From positions 1-10,824 of the forward strand of contig JAAMXP010002932.1 of the NCBI GenBank assembly GCA_019693395.1: a stretch of 10,824 bases of DNA, in the 5' to 3' direction. Numbering within the stretch: the stretch's first letter is position 1; each line of letters opens with the position of its first letter. This document shows positions 1 through 8,700 of this stretch, one piece after another. The notes beneath the pieces were generated by a model. That model saw only the letters and a program-made list of their open reading frames with translations. It had not been told where the DNA came from and did not search any database. A program made the translations under genes and the position numbers. Origin of the DNA: Ettlia oleoabundans (lineage: Eukaryota > Chlorophyta > Chlorophyceae > Chlamydomonadales).

Positions 1-292
1 GGCGCGCGGGGGGCGGGGGGGACAGGTATGGTGACATGTTGCTCGCTTGGGTGGTCGGGCAGGGGATGCTGGTGAGTGCTGGATCAGTCAGCACTTTGCA
101 TGTCTGCAAGTCTGAATAGGGTTCGTCTGTTGCGGTGTGCCTGCGTATGTGCAGGTGCACAGAGCAGGGGCGAGCAAAGCCCTGCAAGCTGCTGGTTTGG
201 CGGCACGTCAGTGGTATGCACAGACCCGCCATGCTGCTTTTTTCTGCTATGCTGTCAGAAGCTGCCCACCCCTGCTGCAGCCTGGTCCTCAC
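1..292 (-). other. Start of intron 13 of the exostosin-like gene; no further exon recognised
   Basis: The donor GTGAGG begins at 292 and leaves phase 2. I checked the acceptor-like AGs downstream of it (towards base 1) for the family sequence expected after the SCFIWPV stretch. None gave a plausible continuation; most hit a stop within a few codons. The outermost 21 bases are nearly pure G on the plus strand. The next exon is probably outside the window, although a very short exon here cannot be ruled out. Confidence 0.5.
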
Positions 293-1416
293 CTCACAGG
301 CCAGATGAAGCAACTGGGGAACACAGGGACGTAGAAAAAGTCTACAAGTTGGAGGCGGAACAGTGCCGTCGGCAAGGTGTGGATGAAGTGCAGTGTACAT
401 GCCAGGGTTCGCTGCTCACAGCACACATCAAGAGGCCACGTGCACAACACCCACATGCTGCCCAAACAGCAACACGTTCATGGAACATATACGAAGAATG
501 TGCATATGATGCAAGCGTTGCCGGTCCAGTATTGCATGCACCCACCCGCCTCTTCAGGGTCCAGTGTGCGGTGTTCGCTCTGCATGATCCACTCAGGCAG
601 CCCAAACTCAAGGTTGTAAACCATGACACCTGCGCCATATACGGTAACAGACATGAAGAAGGCGCGGTGCAGACGTCAGAGACAGTCGGCTGGGATGGTC
701 AACGTTTGCTATTTACAGCACTGCGTTTCGGGGGATAGTGCCGCCACCATGCACCACTTTTAACTCCAATCATCAAAAGAGCAGACTTTTCTGGCATGGT
801 ATCGAATTCGGCAGGAAGGTATTGGCGCCGCCGCTCACTCGACAGCTGTGTCTGGTTGCCTGTGATGAAGTAGCGTGGCAAACAGTCCTCCCCAGCATGG
901 CGGTACTGCGCTAGTAGGGTACTGTACTCAGCAGCCAGTTCATACCTGCATGGCACAGCGGGCCCAGCGGGCCCAGCGGGGCTGGCAGGGACTCTTTGTT
1001 ATGGAATAAAACATCAGAGCGAGGGTTTGTCAGAACCAAAACAGTATAAGAAGAAGATTCGAACGAGGTTCTTTCCAGGACTGTCAATGGTGCAGCGTTT
1101 GAAGGCGGGGGCTGGACTGGCTTGCAGCACGGGCTGACTGGGTAGCTGGGGCGTCAGAGGCAGCAACAAACTGCTGTGCTTGCTGGGGAAGTATGTTGGA
1201 AGGCGGGGCAAAAGGGTGGGACGGGGAGTTTCTTGGTTGTTAGCACAACTGCCAGCAGCGTGCAAATTTCCTGCAGGGCTCAAATGCCAAACGCTGCTGT
1301 GCCTGGCACTCACATAAAAATGAGTGGCCGCTTGCGAGTGGCGCCTGGTGGGAAGTCTTGCGCAGCGGGCGTGCGCACGATGTCTGCTATCCAGGGGTGA
1401 GTGCTGGCCTCTCGCC
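293..1416 (-). other. Start of the exostosin (GT47) catalytic domain, four exons
   Basis: These four exons carry the linker and N-terminal part of the exostosin domain. Exon 1416-1314 reads HPWIADIVRTPAAQDF and ends at RKRPLIFM, with codon AT|G split over the intron. Exon 945-839 continues YELAAEYSTLLAQYRHAGEDC, ending in the sequon NQT and LS. Exon 629-546 gives MVYNLEFGLPEWIMQSEHR and TLDPEEA. Exon 341-293 gives DFFYVPVFPSCFIWPV. The motifs correspond to the first strand (IYVYEL-like) and to the EEADFFYVPV stretch typical of plant and algal exostosins. The remainder, including the C-terminal nucleotide-sugar-binding half, would lie beyond base 1, so activity cannot be judged here. Confidence 0.88.
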
Positions 1417-4109
1417 CTGCTATCAGGCGAGGGGACAGGTACGATCATGCGGTTAAGAAGTCGCCTGCCAAGCGGCCGCCCGGGGAGCAGCCTCCTGTAC
1501 TGATCCATAGCGGAGCTTGCAGTCATGGTTGTGCATGCAGTCCAAACTTGAAGCGGCCCACCTGGCTTGGAGTCATCTGCTTCAACGCTGCGATGTGCGC
1601 AGTCTATGCCGTGCCAGCCTGCAACCCGCATGCAGACCAAGCAAAGGTATTAATAACAGCAACCAAAGGAATTAGAACAACAAATTCTAAAACGCCTGAA
1701 TGCTGTCCTTGACGCCGCCGAAGCAATGGCAGAGCATCTCAGCGTGGCCACCAACAACGAGCTGCTGCTGCCACAGCATAACAGGTTGCAAAGCACCCGT
1801 CGTATCATGAGGCATCCCCGGACCGCACCTGGGTCGCATCGACAGTACCCGGCCAAGCACTCCCCACGGCCATTGCACTGATTGAAGCAGAACTGTGATG
1901 AGGACAAGGTGGGCAGAGAGTGAGCAGGCAGGCAGGCGGGCCCACTGTGGCAGCAGCCCCAGCCAACTGCTTGCAGCAATCAGGAGCGTTTTAAGGCAAG
2001 TTCCTGGGGATCTGGGCTTGCAAGCGCATGTGTGCCAGCCAGCAGAGGCAGACCCACGACACAAACCAGGTAACTTCCACAACAACAAGCCATCAACTGA
2101 TGGCCTGGCCCACACACCGGTTCAATGGGGTCATCACAGTAGGGCCCTCCCCAGCCTGCAGTGCATGACATGGCACGGCAGCGCATGCTTTGGTCAGCAT
2201 TGGCACAGTTGCAACATAAGACGCACATCAGCACCAGCAGCTGGCGCCATGCCACAGCCGTACTACCGCTGCTCAGTTCTTACAGCTTAAATGGTGGTGG
2301 ACCATGAGCAGGCCGCATGAGCGCATTGGAGTTTGCAGGTCAGCTGAGGTGTGCGGTTTGGAGGTTTTACGGCAGGGCCAGCCCCAGCCCTCGCACCATC
2401 TACAGAGCATGGACATGTGAAATCAGGCTGTGCAGCCATGCACCAGCCCTTGGGCCCGAACAGAAGCTCTGGCTCCACGTTGCCCCAGGCGGTCTGTCTG
2501 CCGTCGGGCAGCTTGTTGGGCTGGCAGTGCTGGAACATGGGCCGCCCCTGCCGCACAGGCTTGCTACCTGCAACAGCAGAGAGTGAGCAGAAGGCTCAGG
2601 AGTTTGGCGCCGAGGCTTTGGGCTCCCACAGAAGAGTGCAGAAGCATGATAGAGCAGGTTGATCTGCCAGCTATCAGGTTGATCGATGTACTTTCATGCC
2701 AACCTACCCTGAGGCGCTTCTGGCGGCGCCGGGATGCGCCCGTAGGTTGTGTTTGAGGGGCAGTAGCAGGCGCCAATGTCCTCATCACACTCCCCTGCGG
2801 CGGCACACGGGGCGGCAAAGAAAAGGCAAAGCACCACAAGAGTAGGGGCGCCACATCAACTGAGCCGAGAGATGTGCTGCTGCATAAGCCGGGGGCCAGG
2901 CTGAGCCGCAAAAGCCGCTCGCCCCCAACGTGCGTGGCGACACCCACCCCACCCACCTCCAACACACACGCACGCACCCCTCCCCCGGTTGCAGGTTGGT
3001 CCCCTCCAGAGGGGAAACCTTTTGGGCTGGGATGCCAACAACACAATCAGGACAGGAAGGCACAGTTACAAGCAACAACTTCCCTAGCTTCACCTGCGCA
3101 GTGTGATCTGGTGTGATCCCAACTCCCGGACTCGAAGCCAGGCAGGCCCACACTGAGGTTAGCTGGCACCCGCTCCACTTCAAATCCATGCCGGCGGAAT
3201 TTATGGGTGCAGTAGCGCTTCATTGGGTGCAGGCAGTTGAACCCAGTCCACCCTGCGGGGGAGTGGCAAAGCATGGGCATCACAGCATAGATTGGGAGGC
3301 GGGATGCAGTGATGGCAAGGCAAACCTTCAAGGAAATGTGCCCCTGCAAAGTGCGGCACAGCGCTGCAAAGGGCTGCCGCTCACCCGCGGGGCAGGTGCA
3401 TAGGCCACTGAGGGCATTGCAAGTGCCAACCTGCAGCAGCGACAGCAGCCCACCAGATGAACAACAACAAGCATCGCGAGCAGTGGCAAGAAGAGTGTAG
3501 TGGCGTGGATATTATCTCACCAGGGGTATGCAGCAAGGCAGTGCCGAAGGTTTTATAAGCGCTAGCTTGCAGGGGCTGGCTTCCTGCGCCCATGGCCCTG
3601 GCCACTTGCCTTATTGCAGTCCAGGCTGCAGGTGCGATTGCCCCTCGGTGCTGTGACTGCCTGGACTTCCACCTGAGTCTCAAAAGCCAGGCACCAGCTG
3701 CCACGAGTGCCCTCACACTTGCGCCGCATGTCTGCAGTGGGGGTGTCAGGCCGCGACCTCATTGCACCATGCCGGCGCCCTTGCCGCCACTGGCTCTGTG
3801 GCAAATCAGCTGCAGGTAATCTACCATTCACGTACTGACCGGCTCGCCAAGGACCCTGCACGAGCTTTGATGCGGCAAAGGAGGCCGAGCGGGGGTGACC
3901 TGGGGATGACGGCAAGGGTTGGCGGGTAGGACGGCGTCGGGTTTAAGGTGTAAAGCTACTTTTTACCCGCCATGGCATCCATACTTGCAGTTTACCTCGG
4001 GCAACCAGCCGCTGTGCCACAGAGACGCGGACAACGAGATGAGAATCACCAGGCCCACTGGGGCCAAACACACGGCCCTCCGTGGCCTCCCCACACGCTT
4101 GAGTGCCAT
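293..4109 (-). CDS. EGF-like/exostosin (GT47) type II membrane glycosyltransferase, 13 exons, C-terminal part off the window
   Basis: Exons, read downward: 4109-3996, 3855-3610, 3430-3385, 3252-3094, 2794-2708, 2567-2397, 2155-2118, 1892-1829, 1618-1562, 1416-1314, 945-839, 629-546, 341-293. All junction phases agree and yield 441 residues. Residues 1-11 are basic (MALKRVGRPRR), and 12-31 form one hydrophobic segment, so a Golgi/ER signal anchor is inferred. EGF-like Cys patterns lie at 114-142 (ends CPAGWTGFNC) and 289-315 (CFNQCNGRGECLAGYC). Between them sit blocks I recognise from Chlorophyceae exostosin proteins: CDEDIGACYCPSNTTYG, GRPMFQHCQPNKLPDG and LLFGPKGWC. RKRPLIFMYEL begins the GT47 domain, followed by MQSEHRTLDPEEADFFYVPV. 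Four N-glycosylation sequons (NRT, NLS, NTT, NQT) fit a lumenal domain. The family transfers sugars to glycans; substrate unknown. The ATG at 4109 is the only one ahead of the anchor. The exon 2 start (3855) is the least certain boundary. No stop or frameshift is seen. Confidence 0.9.
958..983. repeat. Short GC-rich tandem repeat (GCGGGCCCA units) in intron 10
   Basis: Bases 958-983 contain two and a half copies of a 10-base unit, gcgggcccag, lying about 12 bases upstream (in gene orientation) of the acceptor at 948-946. In the gene's orientation it reads as C-rich, so it takes the place of the pyrimidine tract. Nothing suggests a coding role. Confidence 0.6.
3431..3609 (-). other. GC-AG intron inside the first EGF-like module
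   Basis: The upstream exon ends in codons for CSLDCNK (base 3610) and the intron begins GCAAGT rather than GT. The next exon opens after CTGCAG with VGTCNALSGLCTC. Joining the two in phase 0 completes the EGF Cys pattern and stays in phase with the following WTGFNC exon. The only nearby GT (four bases further in) would shift the frame and destroy the cysteines. AAG|GCAAGT matches the strong consensus that GC-AG introns need to pair with U1 RNA. Confidence 0.8.
3996..4109 (-). other. Signal-anchor exon of the exostosin-like gene
   Basis: This first coding exon gives 38 residues. It starts MALKRVGRPRR, with seven residues between Met and the next basic cluster, followed by about 20 non-polar residues containing GLVILISLSASLW. 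The arrangement (basic cytosolic tail, one hydrophobic segment, lumenal remainder) is that of a type II Golgi enzyme. The exon ends CCCGAG before the donor GTAAAC in phase 0. The next exon is best placed at 3855 in the same phase. An acceptor nine bases earlier would also keep frame and add three residues. Confidence 0.75.
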
Positions 4110-4404
4110 AATCGAATATCGGAAATGACAGACGTCAGTAGCATGCTTTAGCAACTGCTTGGGCAGCGCGGTAAGCAGCGGCCCAACCCAAGAAAAGCAT
4201 AACACGGGCAAACGGATGTAAAGTTAGCGACTGAGCCAACACACAGTAGTCAGATCAGATCTGTCTGCCTCTCTGGGGAGCCAGGGATGCCTGCCAGAGC
4301 CCGCCATTGGGCTGATCCGGCAGGGCTGCATCCAGGACATTGATTCAGAAATTCTTCGGTCTTCAATATTGTGTCATTCTGTTCCTGCAGCCTCTCTTGC
4401 GCCG

Positions 4405-4419
4405 CCCCCCCCCCCCCCC
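4405..4419 (+). repeat. C homopolymer, 15 bases
   Basis: A run of fifteen C is followed by AAAACG, within the intergenic region. Such tracts are prone to length variation and to sequencing error. Confidence 0.9.
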
Positions 4420-4726
4420 AAAACGACTCCAGCAGTACAAGGACTGTACTAACGTTGATGTTTGGTTGAACCTTCTGCCGGCCGTGCGCGCTGCATCCGG
4501 CAGTAGTCCGGTGATTTCTGTCAAGCGCGCAGTTTTTGCCTGGCCTAGCCGCTCACATTGGATCTGGCACTACGCCGCACATTGGCGCAGACTGCTGAAG
4601 TGCGGTGGAGTGTTCTGCTGCCGGAGCCTGGTGTTTCGAGGGCTGCTGCGTCAACACCACTCTCGGTCCAGGTTAGTGGCGGCTTGACGCTCTGAGCCGC
4701 TGCTCAAGTGTCTCTTGTCTGTCCGC

Positions 4727-4979
4727 TACCGTAGTGGCACGCTAAGTCCGACCAGAAGGTCTGGTCGATCAATTAAAATGACAATTTGAGCGTCCGACCA
4801 GCGTCCGACCCATTTTTTTGACCGACCGACCACCTCATGGGGCCAGAGCGCTGTACAGCCGGCGGTACAGCAGGGCATTTTTCTGACCCTCCGACCAGCG
4901 CTTTGGCCATTTTTCTGACCCCTCGACCACAGGTGGGTCCGGTATTTTCTCTGGTCGGAGTTAGCGTGCCACTACGGTA
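4727..4979. mobile_element. MITE-like non-autonomous DNA transposon with 30-bp terminal inverted repeats
   Basis: Bases 4727-4756 (starting TACCGTAGTGGCACGCTAA) are the reverse complement of 4950-4979 with one mismatch in 30, at position 20. TA at each extremity suggests a TA target duplication, so the mobile unit would be 4729-4977 (249 bp) with ends CCGTAGTGG and CCACTACGG, as in Tc1/mariner-derived MITEs. Inside are three copies of a CATTTTT-(C)TGACC module (about 4811, 4876, 4909), repeated TCCGACCA words, a 7-bp hairpin GACCAGA-agg-TCTGGTC (4750-4766) and a near-perfect 20-base palindrome at the centre (4851-4870). There is no coding frame for a transposase, so it would need one in trans. 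The superfamily is inferred only from the ends. Confidence 0.85.
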
Positions 4980-5432
4980 ATGCCAGCGAAATGCCGCCCC
5001 AGCAGCAGTTCAGAGGGCTAGTGTTTCACAATATGGTTGTCGTTGGACACGCACACAAAAAGCGCGTTCCCTCAGCAGCTCTGAGTATGGGGAGTTGTGC
5101 TGCCGCCTTGCGGGGTGGCGGTGGGTTTGTGCCGGTTGAACGTTGGCATACTGGGTGCTGATAGAGCTGCAGGTTTTGGGTTCCTGTACACAGCTGAGTT
5201 GAGTAGTGTGCAAACCACACTGTACTGGTCGTCAGTCAACAAGCTTTGGATCCATTGGTGCAATACTGCGTGCATGCAAAACAGTGTGGTGGATGGTTCA
5301 CAACAATACGCGGGTGCGCAAGCGGGTAGCCATGTGGCTGGGTTGATGTTGATCACGTGGCTTTGACAGCCGTGTTGCAGTGACCGCTTGTGACTCTGCC
5401 CTCTTGTTACGCCCCTGCACCGCACTTCTAGC

Positions 5433-5440
5433 TTTATAAA
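5433..5440 (+). promoter_or_regulatory. TATA-like sequence upstream of the plus-strand gene
   Basis: TTTATAAA lies 278 bases before the ATG at 5718, in otherwise mixed sequence. It is the best TATA-like match in the region in the right orientation, but the distance implies a long leader, and no transcription start can be seen. Confidence 0.25.
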
Positions 5441-5717
5441 CTGCTCTCGTGCCCTGCAAGCCTCCGGTAAGCGCTCAAGTATATTGCAGTCTGACAGCGT
5501 GCGGTACCCCAAGTGCTGCATGCAGCAACGGCTCCTGTGTGGCTGACAGGGTACCTCTCTATCCTCGCCGTTGTCCCCCGCTGTTTCCCGCAGGCCTGCC
5601 GGCGTTTGGGAAGCAAGGGCTTCTGAAACTCTCTTGTACACAGCAGCCGCACGCAGCATTTGAGACTACACGCGCCGGCACGAGCGCCGTCTTGGGAGTG
5701 CTCCAGGCTACAGCAAC

Positions 5718-8700
5718 ATGGCGCAGCCGCCAGACGGCTTTCCAGGTGGGTGCTGGGGTGGTGTTCCCAGTTATAACCACACAGGGTTGGTCTGTGCTGC
5801 ACGCTGGACACAATGTGCTGCCAGCGTGAGTATGTGACTTGCCCCAGAGTGCGCAGGTCCCGCTGCTGAGCCGGCTGCAGCAACATCCAGCGTCATGGCC
5901 CAGGTGCAGCAGGACATCGAACTGGTGATGGCCAGGCTGGCGGCAGTGGAGGGCAAGATCGACAACCTGGAGAAGCTTGCGGACCGCAGTATCTTGGATG
6001 ACCAACCACTCCAACAGCACCAGGGGCTCGTGGTGATACTTCAAGGCAGGTTGAAGGCCCTGCAGGAGGAGAGGACGGGCCTGCAGGAGGAGAAGACGGC
6101 CCTGCAAAAGCAAAAGCTCCTGCTGCTCAGCCATAAGGGTGAGTGCATGTGGGCCATGTGTGCTGCTGGGCTTGCTTGAAGAATATGTCAGAGCATCAGC
6201 GTGCAGTGGAGACGTTGGCGGGAACATTAATGAAGTATCAGGGCGCATAACAGGCGTCACCTTTTGCTGCTCTCCTGGATGGCGGCTGCGTGGGTGGGGT
6301 TCAGGTGCTGCTTGGGTGGGCGGGACCGTGCCATGGTTGGGGCGCCACCTGGGCTATCGCAGCCGCGGCAATTCCAGTCATTGGTGGTATGATGGCAGCG
6401 GCAAAGGGTGCAGGTGGTTTGGGTGTCTCTTTAGTGGCTGAATTGGTCGAGGGTCTGAAGAGCTGGGCAGTGCTCTGGCACTGGTGTGCATGCGTGCTGA
6501 AGGATGTCCTATGAGGCTGGTGTTGGTGCTTCTGCCATGCCGACCTTTAGAGTTTTGGGGGCCAGCCGTTGCTGTCATTGATGCACATGTGCATGTGTTG
6601 CTGCCCGGAGGGGGGTGGGTGGGGTGGGGGGCCAGGCACACTGCTGGTGCTGGCCGGTGTCGCCATTGAGGGAAGCACCTGGTGCGACACGTGATGCATC
6701 TGCACCTGCTTGGCGTTGATCCTGCAGCGATGTCAGTGGCATACAATATGATCTGCGCACGCCCTTGCCCACTCTGTCATGCTGCACTTGATCTGCAGTG
6801 CCCGCTCCTCTGCCTCCTCCACCAAGCGCTGGATCCCCGCCTACCGCACCCAAAGGTAGGCTGGTTGGCCAGCGCAGCGCAAGTAACAGTGCCACTCATA
6901 GGCAGTTTGAGTTTTGGGTGGTAGCGGAATTAGCAACAGCTGGGACTTGCGCCGCAAGGCCTGTTCAAAAGTGGATGCTGATGCTTGGCTGTGTTACAAA
7001 GTGCATGTCATTGTGTTTGGGATGTGTACGGGGCATGGTGCTGGTGCTGGCAGATGTCGCCATCAAGGGAGCCACATGGCTTTTGAGGCTTTTAGTCATC
7101 TCCACCTGCTGTCGGTGCCCACACTATTGCAAGCCACATTCGTTGTTGCTTCTAAAGTACTGCTGTGCTGTACATAGTCTGCCGCATCACCTACTCCTTC
7201 ACTTCTGTTAAATGTATGTAGGCCCGCCAACATGCCGCGTCGTGGATGTAGCCTCCCCCATCAAGCAACACCCATTGAAGGGTGTATGGCAGCTGGGCTC
7301 TGGAGTTTACGCAGACCCTCAGAATGCCGTTGGGTCGGTGCGCTATTGGCTGCAGACGGCTCACAGGAAGCGTCAGCTGCGCCCCCCAAGCTTTGAGCTC
7401 AAGGGCAAGCTGTCGGAACTTTGTCCACGCCCGCTGGCAATCAGCGGCCTTGTTAAGGTGGGTATGCAGGATGGCGAAGGTTCCATCAAAAAGTAACGTC
7501 CCACCCGCTTTTTGCCATGTGAAGTGCTAATGCCAACCACAGCATGTGGCAACACGTGGGTTCCTGGTGCTGCCACATTCACATCACACAGTGTGAAATG
7601 ATGGTAGCACTGCATTTTGCCATGGGGGGCATCATCGCCAGATTGACCAGCCTGCTCAACCTGTGTGCATCGGCAGCACACTGAACTGCAGCAGCTGCAT
7701 CTGCAAGAGCTACAAGAGCTGGTAGAATGAGGATTACGGAGCACAGTGGGTGTTACTTCGTTGGTTGGCTCTGTTTTCTTACCCCCTGTTCCATATGCAT
7801 GCTACTACGTCTCCTGCAGACCGGGGAGTCTTTTCCGCTGCGTGAAGTGGTGCCTGCCGTCACAGCTGGCTGGCTGAAGGAGCTGGCTGACCCTGCCCTC
7901 CTGGAGATGGTGCTGCTGCGGCTCTCCTGCGACGTCCTTCCTCAAAAGGCGAGAAATCTACCATGGTCTAGGGAGGGCTGCCGCACGGTCCGCTCCTGTG
8001 GTTCACACCTTGAACTGCATGCTAGATGGTGCTGTGCTGTAGCTGCGACGCATTCGTGATGCAGCATATTGTGGCAACTACTAACGCATGGGTGTCACTT
8101 TATTTTTATGCATGTACCGCTGCAGTATGGCGCTGCGGTCATGCTGCAAGGCCTGCTGCAGGAATGTGTTTGATTGGGCCCTCAAGTACAATGTGCCTGT
8201 GGAAGCTGCAGCATGGCAGCGCATGTGGGACCTGGCAAAGGGCCCAACGTCCAATATCGTCACCATGGGCAATGCCATCATTGAATTCCTGGGTGCCGTG
8301 CAAGTGCCGGTGCTGCTACTGCTGGGTAGGCGCACTGCTGCTGTGAAGTCAAAGCATGCCGGCTTGTCAAGGGGTGCATTCAAGATATGCACTGCACTGC
8401 TTTGGGTCCTGCTTGCATTATTCGCGGTTTGCACTGCACTTTGCAATAGCTGTGCAATCGCAGTGCATGTTGACAGGTAGCTTTGCGTTCCGGTCAATTT
8501 ATTTGCAGATGAGTTCCAGGCATTGTGCACGCCCCGGTTGGAGAGCGGCGAGCCTGACCTGTCCGGTGGTGCTTACGTGCGTGATCAGCTGCTCAAGGGA
8601 CTGATAGTATATGGCCCGCACCACGTGATGTGGGCATTTACAGGCAGCTCCATGGCGCTGACGTGGATCAGCATCGCCAGCATGCCACCCAACGGCTATG

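Larger units (their letters stand above)
4110..5717. promoter_or_regulatory. Divergent intergenic region between the two genes
   Basis: The first ATG of the minus-strand gene (4109) and the first ATG of the plus-strand gene (5718) face away from each other across 1.6 kb with no convincing exon. The stretch must contain both 5' untranslated regions and promoters. It also holds a 15-base C run (4405-4419), an inverted-repeat element (4727-4979) and a TATA-like sequence (5433-5440). Open frames here (for example plus 4340-4687 and minus 5072-5659) show no domain, no Cys pattern and no splice signals that agree in phase with either gene. Confidence 0.6.

Noticed and set aside
1..120. GGTGAGTGCTGG near 70, looking like a plus-strand donor, and a minus-strand QASNM reading resembling an exostosin motif
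   Set aside because: No plus-strand exon precedes it, and on the minus strand the reading is not in the phase left by the exon ending at 293.
1014..1640. Single 208-codon minus-strand frame as one exon
   Set aside because: Only its first part (WHGIDC) is coding. The next true exon, 1416-1314, lies in another frame, as shown by the RTPAAQDF and RKRPLIFMYEL readings.
4340..4687. 115-codon plus-strand frame running through the C tract
   Set aside because: The frame crosses a 15-base C homopolymer, has no domain and no in-phase link to the gene at 5718; treated as upstream region.
5072..5659. 195-codon open frame on the minus strand in the intergenic region
   Set aside because: No recognisable domain, composition like the surrounding non-coding sequence, no supporting splice or start context; long chance frames are common at this base composition.
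5559..6260. 233-codon minus-strand frame
   Set aside because: It is the antisense of the coiled-coil exon and its leader; the plus-strand reading has heptads and matching splice phases.
6290..6514. Glycine-rich hydrophobic frame as a membrane segment or cassette exon
   Set aside because: No acceptor and donor pair would insert it in phase between exons at 6138 and 6799.
8371..8470. Repeated TGCACTGCACT-like words
   Set aside because: They are short, irregular and inside an intron; not a defined array or CRISPR-like repeat.
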